This document shows positions 1 to 9,373 of a stretch of DNA of 52,459 bases, in pieces; position 1 is the first letter of the stretch; each line of letters opens with the position of its first letter. The notes under the pieces are model-generated. The model did no database searches. It was not told the origin of the DNA and was given only the letters and a program-made list of their open reading frames with translations. A program made the translations under genes and the position numbers. This DNA is from Serinicoccus sediminis (lineage in GTDB: Bacteria > Actinomycetota > Actinomycetes > Actinomycetales > Dermatophilaceae), in assembly GCF_004153545.1 (NCBI RefSeq), contig NZ_SDVA01000021.1, forward strand, positions 1 through 52,459. Direction: 5' to 3'.

Positions 1-707
1 GGGTCGACCGGGGCCGCTCCCGGTGCCGCGGGCGGTGACACCGTCACCCAGGGGGCGCCGCCGGGCCGGCCGGTCAGCCCGTCGGCGCCGGGCTCGGCGT
101 CGGCGTCGGCGTCGGCGTCGGCCGAACCACCACCGGCCCCGGCCGGCGCGAGCCCGGGCGCCAGCGGGTCCCGGAACGACACGTTGAGGTGCACCGGCCC
201 CCGCCCGGGACCACCGGTGGACACCGCGGCGGCGAGCGCGCGGCATACCGTCGAGCGCCAGTGGGCGCCCGCGCCCGCGGTGACCGCCTCGGGTGCCGGC
301 AGGTCGACCTCCCACCGCACCGCGCCGGCGAAGATGCCCGGCTGCACCGTCGTCTGGTTGGCCCCGGTGCCGCGCAGCTCGGCCGGACGGTCGGCGGAGA
401 GCACGATGATGGGGACCCCGCTGTGGTGCGCCTCCAGGACCGCGGGGTGCAGGTTGGCGACCGCGGTCCCCGACGTCGTCACGACCGGGACGGGCGCGCC
501 GCCGCCGCGCGCGAGCCCCAGCGCGAGGAAACCGGCGCTCCGCTCGTCGATGCGGACGTGCAGCCGCAACCGTCCCGTGCGGTCCGCCTCCTCCAGGGCG
601 TAGGCGAGCGGCGCGGAGCGCGACCCCGGCGACAGCACCGCCTCCCGCACCCCTGCGCGTACCAGCTCGTCGACGAGGACGGTGGCCAGCGCGGTCGAGG
701 GGTGCAC
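1..707 (-). CDS. menD: MenD, SEPHCHC synthase (menaquinone pathway), N-terminal part
   Basis: Thiamine-diphosphate enzyme that joins 2-oxoglutarate and isochorismate in cytoplasmic menaquinone synthesis. About 235 residues are visible; the 3' end lies outside the window. The N-terminal domain shows SPGSRSAPL (residues 26-34), DERSAGF with the cofactor-activating Glu near 55, and [14 protein letters not shown] near 76-89, all standard for MenD. I chose the GTG at 707 because the family signature begins immediately after it ([15 protein letters not shown]); no ATG is available in frame nearby. The linker after the first domain is unusual: an Asp-Ala repeat encoded by a hexanucleotide repeat. 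It is transcribed divergently from the FGGY kinase with only 78 bp between the starts. Confidence 0.93.
   Translation of the reverse strand, partial: MHPSTALATVLVDELVRAGVREAVLSPGSRSAPLAYALEEADRTGRLRLHVRIDERSAGFLALGLARGGGAPVPVVTTSGTAVANLHPAVLEAHHSGVPIIVLSADRPAELRGTGANQTTVQPGIFAGAVRWEVDLPAPEAVTAGAGAHWRSTVCRALAAAVSTGGPGRGPVHLNVSFRDPLAPGLAPAGAGGGSADADADADAEPGADGLTGRPGGAPWVTVSPPAAPGAAPVD
94..123. repeat. CGGCGT hexanucleotide repeat inside menD
   Basis: About four and a half tandem copies of CGGCGT. On the menD strand they encode an (Ala-Asp)n stretch in the linker after the first TPP-binding domain. Copy number could vary by replication slippage without shifting the frame. Confidence 0.85.
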
Positions 708-771
708 GCCCCGATGGTCGCACGGAGGCCCGGGCGGGCCGACCGATGCCGGTGATCCGCGCCGTTCCGCC

Positions 772-777
772 TAGAGT
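772..777 (+). promoter_or_regulatory. Putative -10 box (TAGAGT) for the FGGY kinase
   Basis: TAGAGT matches the actinobacterial TANNNT -10 pattern and ends 8 nt before the ATG at 786, so the transcript probably begins at or next to the start codon. No convincing -35 is seen. Confidence 0.55.
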
Positions 778-785
778 GAGGGCTC

Positions 786-2285
786 ATGGCCTCGAACTTC
801 GACATCGAGCTGAAGGACGCCGTCCCGCCGCTGGTCCTGGCGGTCGACGTCGGGTCCACCGCCAGCCGGGGCATGGTCTACGACGCGCAGGGTCGCCCGG
901 TGGGCAAGCGGGCCAAGGTCTCGCACGCCTTCACCGTCGCCGCCGACGGCACCTCGGAGATCGACCCCGACCAGCTCGTCGACGAGGTCCGCACCATCAT
1001 CGACGACCTGCTCGGCGCGCTCGGCGACGAGCAGGTGGCCGGTGTCGCGATCGACACCTTCGCCTCCTCCCTGGTCGTCGTGGACGCGGACGGGGCGCCG
1101 CTCACCCCGTGCTTCACGTATGCCGACGGCCGCTGCGCGGACCAGGTGCGCGAGCTGCGCGAGGAGCTGTCCGAGGAGAACCTGCAGCAGCGCACCGGCA
1201 CCCGGGTGCACTCCAGCTACTGGCCCGCGCGGCTGCGCTGGCTGGCCGCCGAGCGCCCCAAGGTGATGAAGAAGGCGGCCACCTTCCTCTCCCTCGGCGA
1301 CTACCTGCTGCTCGCCCTGACGGGCACCACGGCCACCGGCACCTCGACGGCGTCGTGGACCGGCCTGGTGGACCGGCACACCGCGCAGTGGTACCCCGAG
1401 CTCGTCGAGATCTGCGGCATCGACACCGACCGGCTCCCCCCGATCCACCACCTGGACGAGCCGGTCGAGGTCGCCGACACCCACGTGGAGCGGATCGCCC
1501 AGGACTGGCCGGCGCTGGTCGGCGCCCGCTGGTACGCCCCCATCACCGACGGTCTCGCCGCCAACGTCGGCCTGGGCGCGCACGACGAGACGGCCATCGC
1601 CGCCTCGTGCGCGACCTCCGGCGCGCTGCGCGTGCTGGTCCGGGAGATGCCCGAGACGCTGCCGCCGGGGCTGTGGTGCTACCGCGTCTCCCACGACCGG
1701 GCCCTGCTCGGCGGCGCGCTCAACGACGTGGGCCGGGCCCTGGCCTGGGCCGACGTCACCCTCGCCGTGGACCAGGTCGGGCCGGAGGCGCTCTCCGGGG
1801 CGCTGACCGCTGAGCCGCACAGCACGACGCCGCTCGTGCTGCCGTTCTTCACCGGCGAGCGCAGCACCGGGTGGGCCTCGGACGCCCGGGCCGTCGTGAC
1901 CGGGGTGACGGCGGCGTCCGCCCCCGCGGAGGTCTACCGCGGGGTGGTCGAGGGGATCGCCCTGTCCTACGCCCGGATCGCCAGCCAGCTGCGCGAGGTC
2001 GCCCCGCAGCCGGAGAAGCTCTACGCCGGCGGCTCGGTCGCCTCGGACCGCCCCGAGCTCATGCAGATCATGGCCGACGCGATGCGCACCCCGGTGACGC
2101 CGGTGACGATCAAGCGCTCGACGCTGCACGGCACGGCGCTGCTCGCCCTGGAGAGCCTGGCCCCGGACGTGCGCCGGGCCCGGCCCGTGCGCGGTGCGAC
2201 GCTGACCCCCGACTACGCCCGTCGGCCCTACTACACCGACCGGTTCCGGCGGTTCCAGCAGGTCTACGAGGCCCTCTTTGACTGA
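786..2285 (+). CDS. FGGY-family carbohydrate kinase
   Basis: Predicted cytoplasmic ATP-dependent sugar or polyol kinase of 499 residues, a normal length for the family. The first phosphate-binding loop is DVGSTASRG (from residue 21). The catalytic-base motif is TDGLAANVGLG (Asp near 254), and the second ATP-binding segment is GGSVASDRP (near 413). The substrate cannot be named from sequence; gluconate, xylulose or a related sugar are all possible, and no sugar transporter or isomerase lies nearby. The 3' end overlaps the next gene by 8 bp, so the two are probably translated together. The start lies 8 nt after a TANNNT box, suggesting a leaderless transcript. Confidence 0.85.
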   Translation: MASNFDIELKDAVPPLVLAVDVGSTASRGMVYDAQGRPVGKRAKVSHAFTVAADGTSEIDPDQLVDEVRTIIDDLLGALGDEQVAGVAIDTFASSLVVVDADGAPLTPCFTYADGRCADQVRELREELSEENLQQRTGTRVHSSYWPARLRWLAAERPKVMKKAATFLSLGDYLLLALTGTTATGTSTASWTGLVDRHTAQWYPELVEICGIDTDRLPPIHHLDEPVEVADTHVERIAQDWPALVGARWYAPITDGLAANVGLGAHDETAIAASCATSGALRVLVREMPETLPPGLWCYRVSHDRALLGGALNDVGRALAWADVTLAVDQVGPEALSGALTAEPHSTTPLVLPFFTGERSTGWASDARAVVTGVTAASAPAEVYRGVVEGIALSYARIASQLREVAPQPEKLYAGGSVASDRPELMQIMADAMRTPVTPVTIKRSTLHGTALLALESLAPDVRRARPVRGATLTPDYARRPYYTDRFRRFQQVYEALFD

Positions 2286-4515
2286 GCCGCCCGTCCGCTC
2301 GCTCGCCGACGACCTGCGGGCCCGGACCGACGAGGAGCTGACCCGGCTGCTGCAGGCCCGGCCCGACCTGGCGCGTCCGGCGCCGGCCGACGTCACCGCC
2401 CTCACCGGGCGCGCCACCACCCGCGCCAGCGTGCAGCGGGCGCTGGAAGCCCTGGACCTGGCGCACCTGCAGGCGCTGGAGGCGATGATCGTGGCGGCCC
2501 CCGCGTCGACGGCCGCCGTCGCCGACCTGCTCGGCACCGACGAGGAGCGGGCCGCGGCGCTGGTCGCCGAGCTGCACGGGCTGGCCCTGTGCTGGCGCTC
2601 CCCGGAGGGTATGCGGCCGGCGCGGGCCGTGGGGGACGTCGTCGGGGTGCCCGGGGGGCTGGGCCCGGTGGGGTCCGGGGTGCCGACGGGGGCAGAGCTG
2701 GAGGCCGCGCTCAGCGGGCTGCAGCCCCGCCACCGCAGCCTGCTCGAGGCCCTGACCTGGGGCCCGGCCCGCGGGGCGGTGGCGGCGGTGCCCGAGCAGG
2801 GCGAGGCCTCGCCGGTGTCGGTCGCCGCGCAGGAGCTCGTCGAGGCCGGTCTGCTCGAGCGGGAGGACGACGCGCACGTGCTGCTCCCCCGCCAGGTGGC
2901 GCTGGCGCTGCGGGGCGGCCGGCTGCACCGGCACCCGGCGGTCGACCCCCCGGCCGTGGAGCACACCACGCTGGACCAGGAGGTCGTGGACGCCGCGTCC
3001 GGCGGTAGGGCGGCCGAGCTCCTCGTGCTCGTCACCGAGGTCGTCGAGGAGTGGGGGGCCCGCCCGCCGCGGGTGCTGCGCTCGGGGGGTCTGGCGGTGC
3101 GCGACCTCACCCGGCTGGCCGCCCACCTCGAGACCGGCACCGACGAGGTCGCCTGGCTGCTGGAGACGTCGCACGCCGCCGGGCTGCTCGCCGTCGACGA
3201 CGGCCGGCAGCAGACCCGGGAGGAGGGCTTCGCCGTCTGGGCGCCGACCGCGCTCGCCGACGACTGGCTGACCGACGACGCCGGGGCCCGGTGGGCCACC
3301 CTGGCCGAGGCGTGGTGGACCACCTCCGCCGCGCCCAGCCTCGTCGGGACCACCGAGGGAGGGCGCGTCAACGCGCTGTCGACCGCCACGTCATACCCCC
3401 TGGCGCGGCAGCGCCGACACGACACCCTGCGCGCCCTGGCGAGCCTGCCGCCCGGCGCGGTCGGCGGGCAGGAGCCGCTGACCGAGCTGCTGCGGTGGCG
3501 GCACCCGCTGCGCTCGGCCCGGTCCACCGGTGACCACGGCGTCGGGCCCGCCACCGTGCTGCGCGAGGCCGAGTGGGCGGGCGTCACCGGCCGCGGCGCC
3601 CTGTCGACGCCCGGCCGCGCGGTCGTCGCCGGGGACCCGGCCGCCGCCCTCATGGAGCCGCTGGTGCCGCCCGCGGTGGACCACGTGCTGCTGCAGGCCG
3701 ACCTCACCGCGATCGCGCCGGGGCGCCTCGACGGCCCGGCGCGCACCCTGCTGCGGCTGGTGAGCGATGTCGAGTCCCGCGGCGGGGCGACGGTGCACCG
3801 CTTCGGCGAGCAGAGCGTGCGCCGAGCCCTCGACCTGGGCTGGACCGCCGACCGGGTGCTGGAGGAGCTGGCCGCGGTGTCGCGGACGGGCGTGCCCCAG
3901 CCGCTGGACTACCTCGTGCGCGACGTCGCCCGGCGCCACGGGGTGGCCCGGGTGGGGGCGTGCGCGGCCTACCTCCGCTGCGACGACGCGGCGCTGCTGG
4001 ACCGCATCGAGCACGACCGCGCGCTGGGGATGCTGCAGTGGCGGCGGGTCGCGCCGACCGTGCTCGTCTCCCCCGTCGCCGCGCCGACCGTGATGGACCT
4101 GCTGCGCGAGGAGCAGTACGGCCCGGTCGCGGACGGCGCCGACGGCGGCCTCGCGCTGTCGGCGCAGCGGCACCGCGCCCCGCGCACCACGGCGCCGGCG
4201 GTGCGGGTCAGCGGGGTCGACGAGACGGTCGCGCGGCAGGTCGTCGGGGTGATGCGGCGCGGCGACGCGAGCGCCGAGGGCGGCGCGGGCGACGGCAGCA
4301 CCGACCCCGTCGTCGTCAGCGCCACGGTGCGCGAGGCCGCCGTCGACGGCCAGGCGCTGTGGATCGGGTATGCCGACGACGCCGGCGGCGTCGCCACCCA
4401 CCTGGTGCGGCCGTTGGCGGTCGAGGGCGGCCGGGTCCGCGCGAGCGTGGGCGACGCCGACGTCACCCGCACCTTCCTGCTGCACCGGATCACGAGGGTG
4501 AGCCCGGCGCAGTGA
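2278..4515 (+). CDS. Helicase-associated protein, Rv0862c-like (helicase C-terminal-3 type)
   Basis: A 745-residue protein starting at a TTG that overlaps the kinase stop. The N-terminus (SLADDLRARTDEELTRLL) and the overall layout resemble actinobacterial proteins carrying the domain also found at the N-terminus of XPB-type helicases; the mycobacterial relative Rv0862c is encoded next to the XPB homologue. No Walker motifs are visible, so it is not a helicase itself. The middle consists of winged-helix-like segments, and the C-terminal part (around 640-745) follows a low-complexity Gly/Ala/Asp linker. Here its expected partner, an XPB helicase, is 12.6 kb away at 17089. The precise function is unknown; a role in DNA repair is inference. 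Confidence 0.75.
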   Translation: MTEPPVRSLADDLRARTDEELTRLLQARPDLARPAPADVTALTGRATTRASVQRALEALDLAHLQALEAMIVAAPASTAAVADLLGTDEERAAALVAELHGLALCWRSPEGMRPARAVGDVVGVPGGLGPVGSGVPTGAELEAALSGLQPRHRSLLEALTWGPARGAVAAVPEQGEASPVSVAAQELVEAGLLEREDDAHVLLPRQVALALRGGRLHRHPAVDPPAVEHTTLDQEVVDAASGGRAAELLVLVTEVVEEWGARPPRVLRSGGLAVRDLTRLAAHLETGTDEVAWLLETSHAAGLLAVDDGRQQTREEGFAVWAPTALADDWLTDDAGARWATLAEAWWTTSAAPSLVGTTEGGRVNALSTATSYPLARQRRHDTLRALASLPPGAVGGQEPLTELLRWRHPLRSARSTGDHGVGPATVLREAEWAGVTGRGALSTPGRAVVAGDPAAALMEPLVPPAVDHVLLQADLTAIAPGRLDGPARTLLRLVSDVESRGGATVHRFGEQSVRRALDLGWTADRVLEELAAVSRTGVPQPLDYLVRDVARRHGVARVGACAAYLRCDDAALLDRIEHDRALGMLQWRRVAPTVLVSPVAAPTVMDLLREEQYGPVADGADGGLALSAQRHRAPRTTAPAVRVSGVDETVARQVVGVMRRGDASAEGGAGDGSTDPVVVSATVREAAVDGQALWIGYADDAGGVATHLVRPLAVEGGRVRASVGDADVTRTFLLHRITRVSPAQ

Positions 4516-6698
4516 GCCCCAGCCGCACCGCCGACCGGACGGGCCGCCCCCGCGCCGAGGACGGCGCGACCCGCGCGTCCGCGGACCGGGCACCGGACGG
4601 CTCCGGGTCGCAGGCGCGCGACGGTGGCGCCGGGACGGGCCACCAGGGCGTCGGCCCGGCCGACCACCCGTCCCTGGCGGCGCGGCACCGCCCCGAGCTG
4701 CACGGGCTGCGCGGCCTGGCCATCGCGCTGGTCGTGCTCTTCCACGTCTTCGGCGACGGCCGGGTCTCCGGCGGCATCGACGTCTTCCTCGCCATCTCCG
4801 GCTTCCTCTTCACCGGCATGCTGGCCCGCGAGGCGGTGCGCACCGGCGGCCGGGTCGACCTCGGCCGCTACCTCGGGCGGATCGCCCGGCGGCTGCTGCC
4901 CGCGGCCGTGCTCGTGCTCGCGGCGACGTGGGTCGCCGGCCGGCTCCTGCTCCCGGAGACCCGCTGGGTGCAGCTGGGCCGGGAGGTGCGCGCAAGCCTG
5001 ACCTACACCGAGAACTGGGAGCTCATCGCCTCCCAGCTCGGCTACGGCGCGGCCGGCGCCTCGACGAGCCCGCTGCAGCACTTCTGGTCGATGTCGGTGC
5101 AGGGGCAGTTCTACCTCCTGTGGCCGGTGGTCGTGGTGCTCGCCGTCCTCGGCGCGCGGGCGGTGCGGGGCGGGGTCCGGTGGGTGCTGCTGGGGGCCGT
5201 CGGCGCGGTCGCCGTGGCGTCCTTCGGGTATGCCGCGTGGCTGCACCACGCGGACCAGCAGGTGGCCTACCTGCACACCGGCGCCCGCCTGTGGGAGCCG
5301 GCGCTGGGCGGGGTGGTGGCGCTGCTGGCGCTCGACGCCCGGCTGCCGCGCGCCCTGCGGCTGCTGCTGGGCTGGGCCGGGGTCGGCCTGGTCGCCAGCT
5401 CGGGACTGGTCCTCGACGGCGGGGCGCTCTTCCCGGGCCCGTGGGCGCTGTGGCCGGTGGGCGGCTTCGCCCTCGTCATGGCGGCGGGGACCACGGGCAG
5501 CCGGTGGGGGGCCGACCACTGGCTGTCCGGGAGGCTGCTGGGCTGGGTCGGCGACATCGCCTACCCGCTCTTCCTGTGGCACTGGCCGATCGTCGTCTAC
5601 ACCCTCGTGGTCACCGGCCAGGAGCGCCTCGGCCTCGCCGGCGGGGCGCTGGTCATCGCCGCCTCGGTGCTGCTGGCGCAGCTGACGCACTCCCTCGTGG
5701 AGCGCCCGGTCACCGCCTCGCCGATGCGACGGCCGTGGCGCGTCGTCGCCGTCGGTGCCCTGGTGGTCGCGCTCGCAGCGGGCCTGGTGGGCACCTGGAC
5801 GGCGGCCCTGGTGCGGGAACGGGAGGCCGCCCTGGCGCAGGCGGCCCAGGACTCCCCCGCCCACCCCGGTGCAGCGGCGCTCGACGAGCCCGGGTTCGGC
5901 AACACCGGTGCGACGCCCGTCCCCGCGCTGGCCGCGGCGCCGCAGGACAACGCCGACGTCTACGGCCAGGGGTGCATCCAGGGCTTCGAGGACACCGAGG
6001 CCGCCTCGGAGGTCCTGGTCTGCCCGGGCACCGCGCCGGGTGCCGAGCACACGGTGGTCGTCACCGGCGGGTCGCACGTCGTGCAGTTCGTGCCCGCCCT
6101 GGAGGTCGTGGCCGACCAGCAGGGCTGGGACCTCGTCGTGGCCAGCCGGTCCGGCTGCCACCTGACGACCAACACCGGTGCCTACCCCGAGCGGACCGAC
6201 GCCGCCCCGACCGACAGCTGCGTGGCCTGGAACGACGGCTTCCTGGACGCCGTCGCCGAGCTCGACCCGGACGTGGTGGTGACCCTGGGGTCGACCACGC
6301 AGCCGGGGTCGGAGCAGGTCTCGCGCGGGTTCGTCGAGGTATGGCGCGAGCTGGGCGAGCGGGGGATCGACGTCGTGGGCCTGCGGGACACCGCCCGCAT
6401 GCCGCAGGACGTCCCCGACTGCCTGGCCGAGCACCCCGGTGAGCCGCAGGCCTGCGCCATGCCGCGGGACGCCGGCTACCGCGACACCCCGCCCTACGTC
6501 GGCCGGGACGACCTGCCGACCAACGTGACCTTCGTCGACGTCGTCGACCAGATCTGCACGGCGACGACGTGCCCGGCCGTGGCCGGGGACGTCGTCGTCT
6601 ACAGCGACCACAGCCACGTCACCGCGACCTACATGCGCAGCCTCGCGCCGGCCCTGGACGCGCAGCTGCGCGAGGCCGCGCCACAGCTGTACCGCTGA
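4512..6698 (+). CDS. Acyltransferase-3 family membrane protein with C-terminal SGNH domain
   Basis: 728 residues from a GTG that overlaps the upstream stop by 4 bp (GTGA). The first 55 residues are hydrophilic. RPELHGLRGLAIALVVLFHV opens the acyltransferase-3 domain, which has about ten membrane segments to residue 430. A linker and an extracytoplasmic SGNH-like domain follow (about 470-728). This is the OatA-like architecture that O-acetylates cell-envelope polysaccharide or peptidoglycan. The SGNH block I reads TGGSHVVQ near 518, with Gly where GDSH normally has Asp. The C-terminal DHSH near 698 keeps the Asp-His pair. The likely role is surface-sugar O-acylation; the acceptor is unknown. 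Confidence 0.85.
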   Translation: MSPSRTADRTGRPRAEDGATRASADRAPDGSGSQARDGGAGTGHQGVGPADHPSLAARHRPELHGLRGLAIALVVLFHVFGDGRVSGGIDVFLAISGFLFTGMLAREAVRTGGRVDLGRYLGRIARRLLPAAVLVLAATWVAGRLLLPETRWVQLGREVRASLTYTENWELIASQLGYGAAGASTSPLQHFWSMSVQGQFYLLWPVVVVLAVLGARAVRGGVRWVLLGAVGAVAVASFGYAAWLHHADQQVAYLHTGARLWEPALGGVVALLALDARLPRALRLLLGWAGVGLVASSGLVLDGGALFPGPWALWPVGGFALVMAAGTTGSRWGADHWLSGRLLGWVGDIAYPLFLWHWPIVVYTLVVTGQERLGLAGGALVIAASVLLAQLTHSLVERPVTASPMRRPWRVVAVGALVVALAAGLVGTWTAALVREREAALAQAAQDSPAHPGAAALDEPGFGNTGATPVPALAAAPQDNADVYGQGCIQGFEDTEAASEVLVCPGTAPGAEHTVVVTGGSHVVQFVPALEVVADQQGWDLVVASRSGCHLTTNTGAYPERTDAAPTDSCVAWNDGFLDAVAELDPDVVVTLGSTTQPGSEQVSRGFVEVWRELGERGIDVVGLRDTARMPQDVPDCLAEHPGEPQACAMPRDAGYRDTPPYVGRDDLPTNVTFVDVVDQICTATTCPAVAGDVVVYSDHSHVTATYMRSLAPALDAQLREAAPQLYR

Positions 6699-6716
6699 GC
6701 CGGTGCCGGGCGGCGG

Positions 6717-8699
6717 CTAGAAGATGCGCACCCGGTCCTCCGGCTCGAGCCAGAGCGCGTCGCCCTCCTGGGTGCCGAACGCCGTGTGGAACGCGTCGAC
6801 GTTGCGCACCGTGTTGGCCCGCAGGTCGGCCGGGGCGTGCGGGTCGATCGAGAGCAGCCGGCGCGCCTCCTCCTCGCGGGCGACGGTGCGCCATACCGAG
6901 GCCCACCCGAGGAAGAAGCGCTGGTCACCGGTCCACCCGTCGACCTCGGGCGCGGCGCCGTCGGTGGCGATGGTGTAGGCCAGGTGGGCCAGCTCGAGCC
7001 CGCACAGGTCGCCGATGTTCTCACCGACGGTGAGCCCGCCGTTGACCGTCGCGGTCCCGCCCGGGATGTCCCGCGGGGAGAGGGTGTCGAACTGCTCGAC
7101 GAGCCGACGGCTGCGGGCGTCGAAGGCCTCCCGGTCGGCCTCGGTCCACCACTCGGTGAGCGAGCCGTCACCGGCGTACCGGCTACCCTGGTCGTCGAAG
7201 CCGTGCCCGATCTCGTGGGCGATGACCGCCCCGATGCCGCCGTAGTTGGTGGCGTCGTCGGCGTCGACGTCGAAGAAGGGCGGCTGCAGGATGGCGGCCG
7301 GGAAGACGATCTCGTTGAGCATCGGGTGGTAGTACGCGTTGACCGTCTGCGGGGTCATGAGCCACTCGTCGTGGTCGATCGACCCGCCGACCTTGGCGAG
7401 CTCGCGGTCGGTCTCGAAGGCGGCGCCCCGACGCACGTTGCCGACCAGGTCGGCGGGGTCCAGCTCGTAGGCCGTGTAGTCGCGGAAGGTGGCCGGGTGG
7501 CCGATCTTGGGGCGGAAGCTCGCGAGCTTCTCCTCGGCGCGGGCACGGGTCTCCGGGCCCATCCACTCCAGCTCGCCGATGCGGCGGCGGAAGGCCTCGG
7601 TGACGTTGGCCACGAGCTCGCTCATCCGCTCGCGGGCGGCCGGCGGGAAGTGCGCCTCGACGTAGAGCTGCCCGGCGGCCTCGCCCAGCAGCGCCTCGAC
7701 GAGGCCCACACCGCGCTTCCACCGCTCCTTGTTGGCGGGGGTGCCGGAGAGGGCGCGACCGTGGAAGTCGAAGTGCGCGGCCACCATGTCCTCGGTGAGG
7801 TAGGGCGCCAGCGAGTCGAGCAGCCGCACCACGAGCCACGCCTGCCAGTCGGCCAGGGGCGCCTGCGCCAGCGCCTCGCCCAGCGCGGCGAGGACGTCGG
7901 GCTGCCGCGCGACCAGGGCGTTCAGCGAGCCCTCCGGCGCGCCGAGACCCTCGGCGAAGGCGTCCCAGTCCATCCCCGGCGTCCGCTCGGCGAGCTCGGC
8001 GCGGGTGAGGCGGGTGTAGCTCTTCACCGCGTCCCGGGCGGCGACCCGGTCCCAGTGAGCCGCGGCCAGCCGCTCCTCCAGCGCGTAGACCCGGTCCACC
8101 GCGTCGTCCCCGAGGACCCCCTCCAGGCCGGCCTCGGCGAGGACCGGCGCGGCGAGCTCGAGCAGCCGGGTGAGGTAGCTGCGGTAGGCCTCGCGCACGG
8201 CCGCGTGCTCGTCGGCGGTGTAGTAGGCCTCGTCGGGCAGGCCGATGCCGCCCTGGTGGAGGTAGGCGATGTAGCTCTCCGGGGCGCCGGCGTCGGCGGT
8301 CACCCAGATGTGCGTGAGCCCGTCGACGCCCTCACGCTGCAGCCGGGCGGAGAGCCGCACGAAGCCGCTGACGTCCTCGACCCCGGCGATCTGCCGCAGC
8401 GGGTCGGTGAGCGGGGTCAGCCCGGTCCGCTCGACCTGCTCGGTGTCCATGAAGCTCGCGTAGAGCGCCCCCACCTTGCCGGCCGGCGTGTCCAGCGCGG
8501 GCTGCGTCTGCGCGGCCTGCTCGATGAGGTCGCGCACGGCGGTCTCGGCGTTCTCCCGCAGGATGTCGAAGGACCCGTAGCGGGAGCGGTCCTCGGGGAT
8601 GGTGGCGGTGGCGAGCCACCCGCCGTTGACGTGGCCGAAGAGGTCGTCCTGCGGCCGCACGTCGGTGCTCATCTCTTCACGGTCGATGCCTGACTTCAT
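6717..8699 (-). CDS. M13-family zinc metallopeptidase (neprilysin/PepO-like)
   Basis: 660 residues, typical of bacterial M13 peptidases. The zinc site HEIGHGFDDQG lies near residue 492, and the third ligand region GENIGDLCG is near 559. The substrate-binding motif NAYYHP is just upstream of the zinc site. No signal peptide is visible, so it is probably cytoplasmic, as in other actinobacterial members. Two starts are possible: the ATG at 8699 (MKSGIDREE), or the ATG at 8672 (MSTDVRPQDDLF), which fits the family N-terminus better. It ends 19 bp from the convergent acyltransferase, with no strong terminator between them. It probably degrades small peptides. Confidence 0.92.
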   Translation of the reverse strand: MKSGIDREEMSTDVRPQDDLFGHVNGGWLATATIPEDRSRYGSFDILRENAETAVRDLIEQAAQTQPALDTPAGKVGALYASFMDTEQVERTGLTPLTDPLRQIAGVEDVSGFVRLSARLQREGVDGLTHIWVTADAGAPESYIAYLHQGGIGLPDEAYYTADEHAAVREAYRSYLTRLLELAAPVLAEAGLEGVLGDDAVDRVYALEERLAAAHWDRVAARDAVKSYTRLTRAELAERTPGMDWDAFAEGLGAPEGSLNALVARQPDVLAALGEALAQAPLADWQAWLVVRLLDSLAPYLTEDMVAAHFDFHGRALSGTPANKERWKRGVGLVEALLGEAAGQLYVEAHFPPAARERMSELVANVTEAFRRRIGELEWMGPETRARAEEKLASFRPKIGHPATFRDYTAYELDPADLVGNVRRGAAFETDRELAKVGGSIDHDEWLMTPQTVNAYYHPMLNEIVFPAAILQPPFFDVDADDATNYGGIGAVIAHEIGHGFDDQGSRYAGDGSLTEWWTEADREAFDARSRRLVEQFDTLSPRDIPGGTATVNGGLTVGENIGDLCGLELAHLAYTIATDGAAPEVDGWTGDQRFFLGWASVWRTVAREEEARRLLSIDPHAPADLRANTVRNVDAFHTAFGTQEGDALWLEPEDRVRIF

Positions 8700-8707
8700 G
8701 GCCTCAC

Positions 8708-8744
8708 GGTATGTCGTGAGCCTGGGGTCGGCCCACCCACGACA
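8708..8744. other. Intergenic inverted repeat with 13-mer GGTATGTCGTGAG
   Basis: The gap 8700-8785 upstream of the M13 gene holds GGTATGTCGTGAG (8708-8720). Within it TGTCGTG (8712-8718) can pair with CACGACA (8738-8744). The same 13-mer recurs at 28558-28570, again next to a complementary GACAT half-site. Function unknown. Confidence 0.4.
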
Positions 8745-8785
8745 CTTGCCGCCGCGTCAAGAAGAGGTGCCCGGGCGGGTGTGCC

Positions 8786-9250
8786 TCACAGGACGTCGGC
8801 GAGCGAGTCCGGGACGAGGCGGGGCAGGTCGGTGCCGGTGAGCGGGCGCCATACCCCCAGGTCGGTGGGCGCGTCGAGCACCGGGTGCGGACCCGGCCCG
8901 AGCAACGCGTCGTCGAGGAAGCGCGCCTCGTGCAGCACGACCCACTCGTGCCCGGGGCGGCCGTTGAAGACGAAGATGTTCTCCAGGACCGCCACCCGCC
9001 CCCCGACCTCGATCTCGGTGGCGAACTCCTCGCGGAACTCGCGCCGCAACGCCTGCTGGGCGGTCTCCCCGAACTCGATGCCCCCGCCCGCGGGGCGGTG
9101 CAGGCTCTCGCCGCGCGCGGGGTCGAGGTACTCGGTGACGAAGATGGCCCCCGACGACGGGTGCCGGATCAGCGCGAGCGCGAGCACCCGGATGTGCGCA
9201 GGCGGGAGGTACTCGCTCGCGCTGGGACCGCCCTCGGTGACGATGTCCAC
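8786..9250 (-). CDS. Nudix hydrolase
   Basis: 154 residues from a GTG at 9250. The Nudix box runs over residues 56-78: GGGIEFGET followed by REFREEF, with the Glu and the REFREE core at canonical spacing. The family hydrolyses a nucleoside diphosphate linked to another moiety. The fold resembles ADP-ribose pyrophosphatase-like housecleaning enzymes, but the substrate cannot be assigned. The start was chosen because TACAGT (-10-like, 9262-9257) ends 6 nt upstream, the leaderless arrangement seen for many genes here; a longer reading frame upstream has no Nudix homology. It is divergent from the ABC exporter genes. Confidence 0.85.
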   Translation of the reverse strand: MDIVTEGGPSASEYLPPAHIRVLALALIRHPSSGAIFVTEYLDPARGESLHRPAGGGIEFGETAQQALRREFREEFATEIEVGGRVAVLENIFVFNGRPGHEWVVLHEARFLDDALLGPGPHPVLDAPTDLGVWRPLTGTDLPRLVPDSLADVL

Positions 9251-9256
9251 GTCACC

Positions 9257-9262
9257 ACTGTA
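9257..9262 (-). promoter_or_regulatory. Putative -10 box (TACAGT) for the Nudix gene
   Basis: On the minus strand TACAGT ends 6 nt before the GTG at 9250, consistent with a leaderless transcript. Confidence 0.5.
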
Positions 9263-9360
9263 GGACCGGTCGGCACGGTCGCGCCTCCCTCCGTGCAGGG
9301 GGTGCTCCTCCTGTCCGGACACCGGCTGCGCGATCCTCCCCACGGACCACGCTGCAGGAG

Positions 9361-9366
9361 TAGCGT
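9361..9366 (+). promoter_or_regulatory. Putative -10 box (TAGCGT) for the ABC exporter operon
   Basis: TAGCGT ends 7 nt before the ATG at 9374. The same hexamer and a 6-7 nt spacing recur at the Nramp-like gene (27225) and the thiamine-binding gene (28934-28939, minus strand). Confidence 0.6.
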
Positions 9367-9373
9367 CCGCACC

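Noticed and set aside
771..3746. Very long minus-strand open frame across the sugar kinase and helicase-associated genes
   Set aside because: Composition-driven frame with Arg/Ser/Pro/Ala-rich low-complexity translation, antisense to genes with clear domain motifs.
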